NCBI GenBank assembly: GCA_021292165.1
Contig: CM037881.1
Coordinates: forward strand, 4,712,001 to 4,776,000
DNA from: Shinisaurus crocodilurus
Taxonomy: Eukaryota; Chordata; Lepidosauria; Squamata; Shinisauridae
Reading direction: 5' to 3'
Length of the DNA stretch: 64,000 nucleotides
This document shows positions 37,301-49,564 of the stretch, piece by piece. The notes below the pieces were generated by a model. That model was not told where the DNA came from. It worked only from the letters and a program-made list of their open reading frames with translations, and did no database searches. Numbering within the stretch: the stretch's first letter is position 1; each line of letters begins with the position of its first letter. The position numbers and the translations under genes were made by a program.

Positions 37301-40300
37301 TGAAAATATTACAACCAATAACAATGCTGTTATCTCTAGTCTAGTAGGACTCACAATTCCATAGAGAGCACAGTAAACTAGGAGTAATCCCAATGATTTT
37401 AAACTAGGGTTACATCTGGAATTCATATATCTCCCCACGGGAGAGAGCTCTATGAGTTCCTGCTCTGTACATTAGCCAAAAAGTATAAAAAAAACAGGAA
37501 GCATGAATCATGTGAAAAGGAGCTTTTAAAACATACACCCCCCACTTTCAGCTACCGGGTAAATAACAGCTTTAATAACAGCAACATCAAGTAGGCTGCT
37601 CAACAAGATCCGCCATGGACGGCCTTCTCCTTGTCCCATCAGCCAGAGCAGCCAGGCTGGAGGGGACTAGGAAGAGGGTCTTTTCTGTGGCAGCCCCCAA
37701 TTTATGGAACTCTCTCCCCAGTGACCTCCGCCATGCCCCTTCCTTGATTAGCTTTCGCCGGGCATTAAAAATGTGGCTTTTCAGGCGGGAATATGGGGTG
37801 GGTTAGGAGGATTTTAAAATTTTATACTGTTTTAAGTGTATTTTAATCTGTTTTGTTTTATTGTATGTTGTACATCGCCCAGAGTGGCCAGGTTACTGGC
37901 TCGATGGGCGATCAAGAAATACAATAAATACAATAAATTAATACTGGGGGTTGCAGCATATCGAGGTGAGAAATGGGGTAAACCGTCCATAAATGTGTTG
38001 CAATCGGGGACATCGTTCGGGTGGGAACAAAATCTTGCTGCCATACCCACAGGCACTGGCGACCCCAGATGATGGGACCAAGTTGTGCCCCGACCTCAAC
38101 AGTCTTCCCGATGGCATCACAGGTAGTTCAACGGGAACCAGTGGGAGAAAGCATGGTCACCTCACCATGGGCTTGCTGGGCTCGTAGTGCGCGGACTGCA
38201 GAGGTCAGGAGGGTGCACCGCTCTGGGTGCATGGCATGTCCAACGGAAGGCAGGAAAGGGACTATCGGTCGATCTAGGGGCAGTGTTCTCCAACCTTGGG
38301 TCCCCAGATGTTTTTGGCCTACCACTCCCAGCAGGCCCCAGCCAGCTATGCTGGCTGGGGCATGCTGAGAGTGGTAGGCCAAAAACATCTGGGGACCCAA
38401 GGTTGGAGAACACTGGTCTAGGGTTGCATCCAATGGTGTCATTCCACTGATGGAAGCAGTTCCACCAACAGAACAGGGGAAGGGGACCCCCCACCCCCCA
38501 CCCCCTGCATGCCCTCTCTGCTCTGGAGGACTGGAAACCCCTCTGGAGAAGATTTTCTGATAGTGTGAAGGGCTATGGGGGGAGGAGAGAGGGAGAAAGT
38601 CCCATCGTGCTAGACGACGTCTGCTAGTGTGCTGTTGGATTTAACCCAGTGTGTGTGTGTGTGTGTGTGTTACTGGCTTAGTAAACAGCAAATGCAAGCA
38701 AAGCGGAAAGGATTCTTCTCTCACCTCCAGTCTTATCCGTTACCAGTAGGTGTTGCCTCACACAGAGCAGTGAGCAGCAGCGCCAGGCCTGCTTTTGCAG
38801 ACATAGCTGTACCCCAGGGCCGGCGCTACCACTAGGCGAACTAGGCGGCTGCCTAGGGCGCACGGCTAAAGGGGGCGCAGAAACGCTCTGCTCCTGCTTC
38901 GCCTGTGCCCCAGACCCACGCAGACACTCACCCTTCTCTTCCTCCTCCTCCAGGAACGGACGAGGAAGGAAGGGCGCGGGGCCTGCGCTCCGCTTTCCGC
39001 GGTGTGTGACGTGTGTACGGAAGAGGAGGAGGAAGGCGGGAGCGAGCGAGTCTGATCTCCCGGTGGCGGCAGCAGCAGCAGGAGTGCGCGAGGCATCAGG
39101 CAGCCGGGGCTCGCTGCGCTTGGCGCCTCTGATCTGGGCAAGGAAGCCGAGCAGGAGAGCGGCCAGGCGGGCATGGGGCAGCAGCAGCTGCGCCCGTGAA
39201 GGCAGCTCCGCACGGGGCCGCTCGCTTGGCGCCGAATCCCGCTCTGCCTCCTCTGCCTCCTCCTCCGGGCAGGCGGGCTCGCCTCTGTCCGCCCGGGCGC
39301 AGCTGGAGCGGCTGGTGGCTGCTGATCCGCCGCAGCTTGGCGCCTCTTCTCGCCTTCCTTGCTTCCTTCCTCCCTTCCTGGGCCGCAGAGGCCGGAGGCA
39401 GCAGCAGCAGCAGCAGGAGGAAGCTCGCTCGCTCGGCCGACTCTTCCTTGCCGGCGCCGGCACCGGGACTGCCGCTGCTGAGGGAGGGAGGGCTCAAGTA
39501 GGAGGGGGGTGGCACTAATTATTTGATTTTGCCTAGGGCGCCAAACTGCCTTGCACCGGTCCTGCTGTACCCCAAGCCCAGTTATGCTGTGTCGGCGGGG
39601 GGGGGGGGAGGAGATTGGGATGTCAGCAATGCTCCTCCCCACAACTCTAAAATGACTTCTGTCTCAGAGCCAGGGCTGATGCTTGGAACCCCGCCCTCAC
39701 CCGCAAGAACTGTCCTCAGGGGACGGTAGGGGAAGCACCGGCTTCTTGAGATTGTTTCTGCATCAACCCTTCAGTTTGCTCACAATAAAAGGGGCAACAA
39801 AGATTCTTGTGACACCTGACAGCCAAAGTAAAATGAATTGTGGGTGGCATCAGATTTTTTTGTGCGTCACAGTCCACTCTGGCAGACGCATGAAGTAATT
39901 ACCTAAGTGGGCAGGAAAGGCAGGATATAATCTATCTATCTATCTATCTATCTATCCATCTATACACATCATCAGGCGATCACTCGTGACCGAGTAAGAT
40001 TGTCTTCCAGGATTTAAAAAAAAAAAAATTACAAAAAGGAAATTTTAAAAGGAGGAAATTCTAAAGAAGATTGTGTAGACTCTAGCGATGGGTCCGTAAG
40101 TGACTGTGGAGGCCAATTCTAGATCCACACAGCTTCCCACAGTGAGGACACAGGTTACCAGATAGAAGATGGTCCTGTAAAGGATTCATTTGACGTGCTT
40201 TTCGCTTAGCACGTTTCTCCCTTTCACCTTGCACTCGGGCTTCTTCAAAGTCCATGGAACCTTTGTGAAAGGCCAACCTCCAGTTAGATCGTTCATGGGC

Positions 40301-41700
40301 CAGAGCTTCCCAGTTTTTGATGTTTATATTGCATTTTTTTAGATTAGCCTTATGAACATCTTTAAACCTCTTATACTGACCACCGATATTCCGCTTTCCA
40401 TCCTTGAGTTGGGAGTAAAGTAGCTGCTTTGCGAGACAGCAGTCAGGCATTCGAACAACATGACCGGTCCACTGAAGTTGGCGTTGAAGGATCATTTTTT
40501 CAATGCTAGTAGTCTTTGCTTCTTCCAGTACACTGACATTTGTTTGCCTATCTTCCACACACACACACACACACACACACTTTAACAAAATCAAGCAATG
40601 CAAGAGATATCTGTATCTCTTTCACACACACACCCGCACACACACACACACCTTTCTTTGGGCAACTTGACCTTTTGGCCTTGGTGTACAAAAAGTCTTC
40701 TCTCTGAACTAGGGGTTAGTGGTTAAGTTAAAATATGGCTTATTGAAACAAATCAAGATTCAACAGTGGTTTCTGATCCTCTTTGCTTGTTCCAGTGGAC
40801 CATAATTTAAACTAACTGCAGTTCCTGGTTCAGATATAACGACAAAACGCAGTTAAACAACATCTGAACCAGACCTTCATTGTTTTTGCTGTAACAGATG
40901 ACTGTCGCTACCCTCTAGAATTTGTTAAAATCAAAAGGTGTCTCTTCCCTTTTAGACACTAAGGTGGCCAAGAGAAATCACATGATAACTCACTCACACA
41001 ACGCTAAAGAGGAATACTGCAGAAAGGCCGCAAGTTTTGCAGGTGCTGATATTTGTATGAAAAGCAATGAAACAATTGTTCTCCTGCACCCTTTTATGAC
41101 CTACTTACTTTTCAAGGTCTCTTTCTCTTGTTCACTCAAGCCTCTAAAAGCATCATTAGTTGGGACAAACAAAGTCCAGTCTCCAGGCTGGGACAGAACC
41201 TCTTCTAGGTCTGCAGCTTTCACTAGGCTGAGGAATGTACTGAGAAGGAAAACAAAGCACAACACAATAAACCGCCTAGTTTTGCCATGAAGATATGAAC
41301 ATTTGATAGAATATTAAAAATAAATTGCACACAGGCAGAAGAGTATGCCCTGAAAGGCAGGTCCATATGATGAACTTAACATCAGTTTGAAACCACTTTA
41401 ACTGTCATGAGAATGGACAGAGAAATCATAAGAGTTGTGGTTTGCTGAGGGTGCTAAGAATTCTGCTAATAATCTAGCCCCCATCACAGAACTACTGATC
41501 CCAGAGTTCCATGGGAAGAGAGAATGACTATTAAACCAGTTTAAGGATGCAATTTTATGCACATTTTCCTGGAAGTAAGTCCCATTGAACACAGACCGCT
41601 CTGGCCAAGGGACTCTATTGCCTTTTTGGCTTGAGGATATGTCGGACGGCACGCTAAACCTACAAGGGTCTCCTTAACCCTCCCGCAAACCATGGCATAG

Positions 41701-41753
<53 letters not shown>

Positions 41754-44700
41754 GGCGATCACTCGTGACTGAGTAAGATTGTCTTCCAGGATAAAAATGT
41801 ACAAAAAGGAGATTTTAAAAGGAGGAAATTCTAAAGAGGATTGTGTAGACTCTAGCGATGGGTCCGTAAGTGACTGTGGAGGCCAATTCTAGATCCACAC
41901 AGCTTCCCACAGTGAGGACACAGGTTACCAGATGGAAGATGGTCCTGTAAAGGATTCATTTGACGTGCTTTTCACTTAGCACGTTTCTCCCTTTCACCTT
42001 GCACTCGAGCTTCTTCAAAGTCCAAGGAACCTTTGTGAAAGGCCAACCTCCAGTTAGATCGTTCATGGGCCAGAGCTTCCCAGTTCTCCATGTTTATATT
42101 GCATTTTTTAAGATTAGCCTTAAGAACATCTTTAAACCTCTTATGCTGACCACTGACATTCCGCTTTCCATCCTTGAGCCGCCACCGCCAGGTCTCTTCT
42201 AAGGCACCCTGCAGGGCTCAGACAACACGCTAAACCTCAGCAGCACTTAACCTACTGAGGTTCAGCATGTCATGCAAACCCAGTCAATGTATATTTAGGG
42301 TTCCAATTAGCAGGCACTGAAAGAGCTCCTGTATCTTTAAGAGTTACACAGACAGGGGAATTCCCACAGATGTGGCTTCTCTCATCAGTACAGTGTTCTA
42401 TTATCCCTTCTATGTAACTGCGGCTTTGTATTTTCCTTTTTAAATGATTGTTTCAGTTCTTGATCACCAAAATCTGACATATTTGATGTATGTATTCCCT
42501 AAAACTGATGACCTGAACCATCCAGTGAAGAAATCATGAGGATTTCATTGTGTTTTTATATGAATTTTCACCACACAATGTAAAAAATTGAAACTCAGAA
42601 ATGCCAAATTTAAGAATGATTCTCGACATTTCCCAATCTCACTGTATAGAACCCAGATCTCATATTTCTGTATACCGTAGTTTTAGTTTTGATGTGGCTA
42701 AAAATCTTGGCATACCTGAATCGTTTATCAGATCTCAATATTTCATGCAGAGTTTTGTCTGCTGGTTCGATTATTTCCCTGAAAAGGTGGATAAATCCAT
42801 TCCTTCCCTCCTTGCTTCCTCGGATCATGCATGAATTCTCAACACACACAGCCTAGCAATGAAAAGGTAAATACAAATAACGTAACAGTGGGAAAACATG
42901 CAACACACATCTTGGATGATCAGACCTCACCAAACTTTGTTTCCTTGCAAGCAATTTGTTTCTACTCTTTACAAGAACAAATATGTCTAAATATGGTATC
43001 TCCCCTGTTGGCTGTACAAAATGTGCCTTGAATATTACAGCCCAGCAATTTAAGTGGGACAGCTTTTTCCTGGCTGGGCACAGAGTGGAGGGACTCCCTC
43101 ACTTCCTTTGCTTGCCTGTGGCCACGGGGCCTGCTTTGGGCCACAAATACTTGGACCTGTTTTGCACCTTTCAAGGGAGGGGTTGTGAAGCAAGGAACCT
43201 TTTCCCAAAATGTTGAGAGGCCACACAGAAGTCACCAAAGTGTATCATTTTAAAAATTTATTTATAGCCAATCAGCCTGCAATGCCACAGTGGGGAATAA
43301 TACAGCAATTTGTCATGCATGAAATATAACCTTGCCCGCAGTGGATTCACAAACTAAGTTGATGCACATGAAGAATGCTAAAAAAGGGCAGGGAAAATAG
43401 GACAGAATTTAAAATACATTTAAATTGAGTTAAACACCCCAGAATCTAAATCCTTTCATATTTTTAAAGTTGACTTTTTAAATTATTGCTATGGTTTTAA
43501 TGGGTTCTTTATGTTTTAATTCATGTTGTTTTTGTTTTCTGAACCTTTTTGGTTGGCTTCCAGAAAGTGGTAGAAACACAATCAATCAGTCGGTCTGTCA
43601 AATCCCAACTTCATTGAATTTGGCAACATAATTTACTCTTGTTCCCCAAAGAGGAAAATCAATCCTCCTGTACATATTGGAAAATATATTCTGAGTATAT
43701 TTCAAACCCAGCACTTACCAGGATCTCAATCAGTGCACACATATTTAATTGTAAATTTGCTGGAGATAGCTGTAGCAAGAATTGAACTTTGGTGGTGCCC
43801 TGAGCATTATTTTACAGTCCAATCCTATGTATGTTTACTCAGAAGTAAGCTCCACTGTGTTCAATGGGGCATACTCCTACCTAAATGTGTGTAGGATTGC
43901 AGCCTTAATGTTTTTAATAAGCCATAGTGAAGTAAGCATAATTGTGTCGATTTTAAAGATTAACTTGGGGAACATTCTATCACCATTTTAAATAGCTTCA
44001 GTATGTTGTAATCTTTTGCTGTCACAAATATTTTCCAAAGTTTTAACTTCACTTACCGTACGATACACAAATACTCTGAGCTTCTTCCCTCCCAGCGTCT
44101 CCAAGAACTGTCCGTTGTAGAGGTCGTTCAGGCCAACTTTCACATTCAAAATGTGATTCTGCAGAATCAGTTTGAGGAGCCGCTGGTCCATAGTTAAGGT
44201 GTCATCTAACCATTGGGACAGAACGTAACGCCAAGTCGCCAACATGAGCTTTCCTTTCATGTTATTTGATGTCTAACATATCATTATAATCTCAAAAACA
44301 ACGAAAACGCTATCCACCCCTACTCGTAATTTTGGCCTCAGCTTTTCAAATCAGTTATGTGCCAAAAATTAATCATTTTCTCCATTTTAGCGTGTCATGG
44401 TTTGACATTAGTTGCATGATATATGGTCCCCACGGTGACTTCCAACTCACAAATTGCTTTTAGAATGGCCAATTAACAGGGATGGGGACTCGGACTCCAG
44501 GACTCGACTCGTGAGTCGGACTGAGTCCCCCCTCTGACTCGAGTCCCACTCGAGTCCCAATATTTTTAATGGGACTTGAGACTCAACTCGGGACTCGAGA
44601 CCAAGGACTCTTCAATATCCCTGGGCTGTGCCAGAAGGAGTGGAGAGAAGTGCAATCACCGGCGAAGATTTTATTTTTTAAAATCATTTTCCTAAAATGC

Positions 44701-47700
44701 AACCTTTCAGGCATTTTGGGTTTGGCTGCCTCTGCCTGCCTGTTTGGGGTTCCCAGCCTCCTCTGCCTGCCTGGTCTCTTCTGAACCAGTTCCACAGTCT
44801 GAATTGTCCAAGACAAAGGCCTCTGCCTGCCTGCCTGCCTGCTTTGGGGTTCCCTGCCTCCTCTGCCCGCCTGGCTATTTTGGGTTTGTCTGCCTGGTCT
44901 GTTCTTGCCAAAATCAGTGGCAGAGTTTTGAAATAAAAAGGCACACTTGTGCCTAGAATTTATTTAAGCCACACATCTGAAGTAGCCTTATTTTGTTGGG
45001 AAAATGCCCCATGGATTTTAACAGGGACTCATGGAGTCAGCTTTGGGAGTGGCTCGGGACTCGTGAGTCACCATTTTGGACCAAGGACTCGGACTCGAGA
45101 CTCGGGTCCAAAGACTCGTGACTCGAGACCAAGGACTATTCAACATCCCTGCCAATTAAACACACTGATGACAGGAAAGGCTGTGTGTGGAGTGTGGAAA
45201 GCGGGCCTCCTCCTGCACCGTGACCCTTTCATCAATGGTCGTCTCTGATGGGCTTCTTTTAATGATGGTAGTAGCAAGGTCAGCGGTGGGTGAGAGAGAT
45301 TCTTCTCCTCAGCCAAGCCTGCCTCGCCACCCCACATCTAACCGCTGATCTGGAGCATGTCCAAGCAAGTGCTGTAGGTGTGGCTTGGGCTTGCCTGGGG
45401 GTAGGGGGAGATTCCCTCTCTTTCATACTCCCATTAAGGCAGGGCTCCCCGACGTTGGGTCCCCAGACGCTGCTGGACTACAGCTCCCAGAACCCCTTGC
45501 CATTAGCCATGCTGGCTGGGTATGCTGGGAGCTGTAGGCCAGCAACATCTGGGGACCCAAGGTTGTTGGAGAGCCCTGCCTTAAGGCAAGCTCTGACCAG
45601 TCCCTTCCGCTTTCATATGGCTTGCCTGGAGTTTGAGTATACCAAGTGTGTTTGTTGCCTGCCTTTTACAAAGCCCCTGTTGCTTTCCTCAAAGACTGTG
45701 GTGGTGGCATCTCAGTCAGGTGGGATGTGTGTGTGTGTGACAGAGAAAGAGAGGACCTCTCCTCCTCCCACTCACTCATCTGATGTTAGCCCAGTGTTTC
45801 TCAACCTTGGGTCCCCAGATGTTTTTGGCCTACAACTCCCAGCATGACTGCTGGGAGTTGTAGGCCAAAAACATCTGGGGACCCAAGGTTGAGAAACACT
45901 GTGTTAGCCTGAGCTGCCACCAGAGGCTGCAAAGACTGACTCCCTGGGGATGCAGCCCTTAGAGTTGGTCCCTGCCTCCCTTAATCATACCGGAAGTTAT
46001 GTAGGACCAAGAAACTGGCTTTTATATGCAATAATATGGAGTTGCCAACTCACAGAGCTATCTTAATGTATATATCAACATGCATTTGGGCATCTTAATT
46101 CTATTAATATCGTAAGCCTGAGGGCGGGGACTGTCTAATACAGTGTTCTCCAACCTTGGGTCCCCAGATGTTTTTGGCCTACAACTCCCAGCGTGCCCCA
46201 GCCAGCATAGCTGGCTGGGGCATGCTGGGAGTTGTAGGCCAAAAACATCTGGGGACCCAAGGTTGGAGAACACTGGTCTAATATTAATCTTTGTAAGACA
46301 TTCTGGGAGCCTTTTTTTTTAGCTGGAGCAGGGTAAAAATGCTGTAAATAAATAAATTAATAAATAACAAATAATTAAGGGGATATCAGTATTCCATTAT
46401 TTTAAATACTTTCAAAATCCTCGTGTAGAACTTCTTCACAAAACTGTACAAAAGGGTGAAATGTCGCTTGTTTTTGTAATGCCACAAATTCTGTTGGCCT
46501 ACCTACCAGAGAAGGCCCCATTCAAGGGAACTAGCAGGGTGTATTCTTCCTCTGGCTTTAGAGATGCAGCCAAACCAAGCTGAGCCACCAAGTCTTTGAA
46601 AGTAGTTTGTTGGGGCCCAGGAAGCTCAATGACTTGCTTAGCTGAAATTGAGAAAGAAATTCATGGACAAATGTTAGTTTTTGCTTCAACGTTCTCACCT
46701 TGCGGACAAATATTTTCCACAGCAAAATTCATAGGAGTTATATTTATCAGTGCAGCCCAGAAATGGGTTCTTTTTAAAAATAGAAACAAAGATCAAACCA
46801 GCTGCTGGTGTAATCCAGTTGTCAGTCAATATGAGAGCAGAAGTCATCATCCATGTGTCACTCACCAGAGTCGGGAATAAGCACTTGGTCTACAAGGTGA
46901 ATGACGCCATTACTTGTCACAATGTCTTTTCGGTTCACCATTTTGACCCCGTTGATCGTCAAGCTTTCGCCATCACAGCCAACTTCAACTGTATTGCCTT
47001 CCAAGGTCTCAAAGGCAGCCCCACCCATGATAGCTTCAGAACACTGAAGAGTATTCAAAATGTGGAACTTCATCAGAGCTGAACAGGGAAAAGAACAACA
47101 AGACCCATGTGCTCAGATCAAACTTGAGAAAATATGCAATTATGTGGTGGGGCTAATCAGCTAATGCAATGAGGTGGGTTTTTTTTTTTAAAAAAAATTG
47201 TTTTGCCACCCAGAGAAAACTGAATAGTAAATATACTTAAAGCTGTAACAGCGCAATCCTATCCATCTTTGCTCAGAAATAAGTCCCACCATGTTCAATG
47301 CGGCTTAACTCCTCAGTAAGTGCGTTCAGGACTCCACCTTTAGTGATGGATGCATTTGCACTTGGGAATGCAACATACAACATTCTTAAGTATTTAAGTG
47401 AGTTTTCACATGTCATGTTTAAACCTCCATTTATAAGTAAATAATCAAATAAAAACTTGTAACTCAAGTGTGGCCTGTACTTGAACAACATCAGCAAGTT
47501 TTAAATGTCTCTGGATAATGAACTTCGCTCTTCAGATATACAACATGATTTACCATATGTATTTATTTTTAACTTTACCATGAATCTTTCAACCCATTTA
47601 TTTATTTAAATAATAATATGCAGCACACATCTTTATATTGCTTCATTTGCATACATTATTGCAGTAATTGTTTCAACACAGCTGTGCAATATTTATTTAT

Positions 47701-49530
47701 TATATTTATACCCCGCCTTTTTTCCTGCAAGGAGCCCAAGGTGGCTTACATAATCCTTCTCTCCATTTTATCCTCACAACAACCCTGTGAGGTAGGTTAG
47801 GCTGAGAGTCAGTGACTGGCCCAAAGTCACCCAGTGAGTTTCATGGCTGAGCAGAGACTAGAACCCGGATTTCCCGAGTCCCAGCCCAACATTCTCACTG
47901 TAGATTGGGTGGGTGGGGAGGATGAGAAAAGAATGGCTTGGCTAAAGCCAAGTAGTGAGTTTGTAGCAGACATATTTGAATCAGACACTTGCTGCTGCAT
48001 AGCTCAGTTTCTTAGTCATCATTTTATACATCAGTAAACCAAGTTAATTCCTGACTGGCAGGTAGCCCTACAGAATCATACAGCAGATTTTTCAAGAAGT
48101 AACGCAGTTGTTCTAGCTAGCTTCTACAAACCCAAAACATAATAAAATGAACTCAAGATCAAGAGCCACAGCAGAAAATAATTCATAATCATCTCACTGG
48201 CCCACCCAAAGGCCTACCCCTATATGACATAACAAGGCCTTGGCCAATGTCTAAACATGGGGAAATGGTCTAATGAGATTCTCTGGGCAAGGAAATCTAT
48301 AGCAGGGATTGATTTTATGTTTTCAGTTTGTTGCCTTTCCACAAGCAATTGAAACCAGTCTATGTAAAATGCTGCCAACATCACAACACTGAAATTAGCT
48401 CTGAATGTATAAAAAGATTATTACATCATGGCTGTGAACTCATGAATATTGAATCCGTATGTGGCGTAACCCCACAATTCAGTTCCCTGGTGTATGTCCG
48501 CATTAGTATGTTGAGGGAGTATAGAATGTTGAACTGAGTGGGTGTGGTTTGTGATGTCTTGGAAAGGGCGTGGGGGGGAGTATATAAGGAGTGTCTGAGT
48601 TGGTTAAGAAGTAGAGTGTTGGTTGAAGTGTGTTGGGAGTGTTAGGAAGTTTGGGAGTTAGGTTAGTTGGATTATTTGGATTATTTGTGTCTTGTCAGGA
48701 GTTTTGAAAGAAATCAGTGCTTGTATGAGGAGTGAGAGTATTTGGAGTTATAGGGACGTAGGTTAATTATAAAGTGTTTGGTGTAGGCAGGTTTAAAGTT
48801 ATTTTCTGGAACTAAGATTGTGAGAATTAAAATAAACTTAATTTTATTTTGTTTACTACCCAAATCCTACGTGTCAGCTTGATGTTATTAACCTGCTTTA
48901 CTTTTATATCTACACACACAAACCTTTGTACCCACAGCATCATAAATTTAAAAATAGATCCTTAATAACCAGCATTAATCTTTTCCCTCATTAGTAGGGG
49001 AAAGGTTTCATTTGACCCTCCCCTCAGGTTTTCAAGTGTTGATGCTTAGCCTGAGAAGGGTTTATGCGCCTGGTCCTAAAGTGTAAGGGACCGTGTCGTT
49101 GCACCGTAGTCGATTGATCTGATCCCTATATTTAATATGTGGAAGCCCTGAAGTTTAAATGTACGTCTTGGACCTTGATTTAAACTTTATGAACCGAGAT
49201 GGTTGGAGACATTTGTTGCCCAAGGCAGAAAATCCAACCCCATCCCTCCATATGTATATACACACACGTCAAAATTTAATAAGCTTTTTCTTATAATTTT
49301 TCTTATAATTTTAATAACCATTTTCTGCCCTTCAGTGCTACAGCAAAATCTGCTGCTTGAGGTAAGATGCCTCATAGTAGTCAGCCCTGTAAAAAGATGT
49401 TTGCTCTCCCTGTTCGCTCGCGAACAGAGCGAGCGAACAGGGAGAGCAAACAGGAGTTTGGCAGCGGAGTTCGGCAGGGGAGGTCAAGGGGGAGGTCCCT
49501 AAAAAAAAAAAAAAAAAAACAAAAAACCAA

Positions 49531-49564
<34 letters not shown>

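Noticed and set aside
38678..39642. Host protein-coding genes of about 260 codons on the minus strand
   Set aside because: The frames run through transposon ends, are low-complexity in composition, and occur on both strands at once because GC-rich DNA has few stops.
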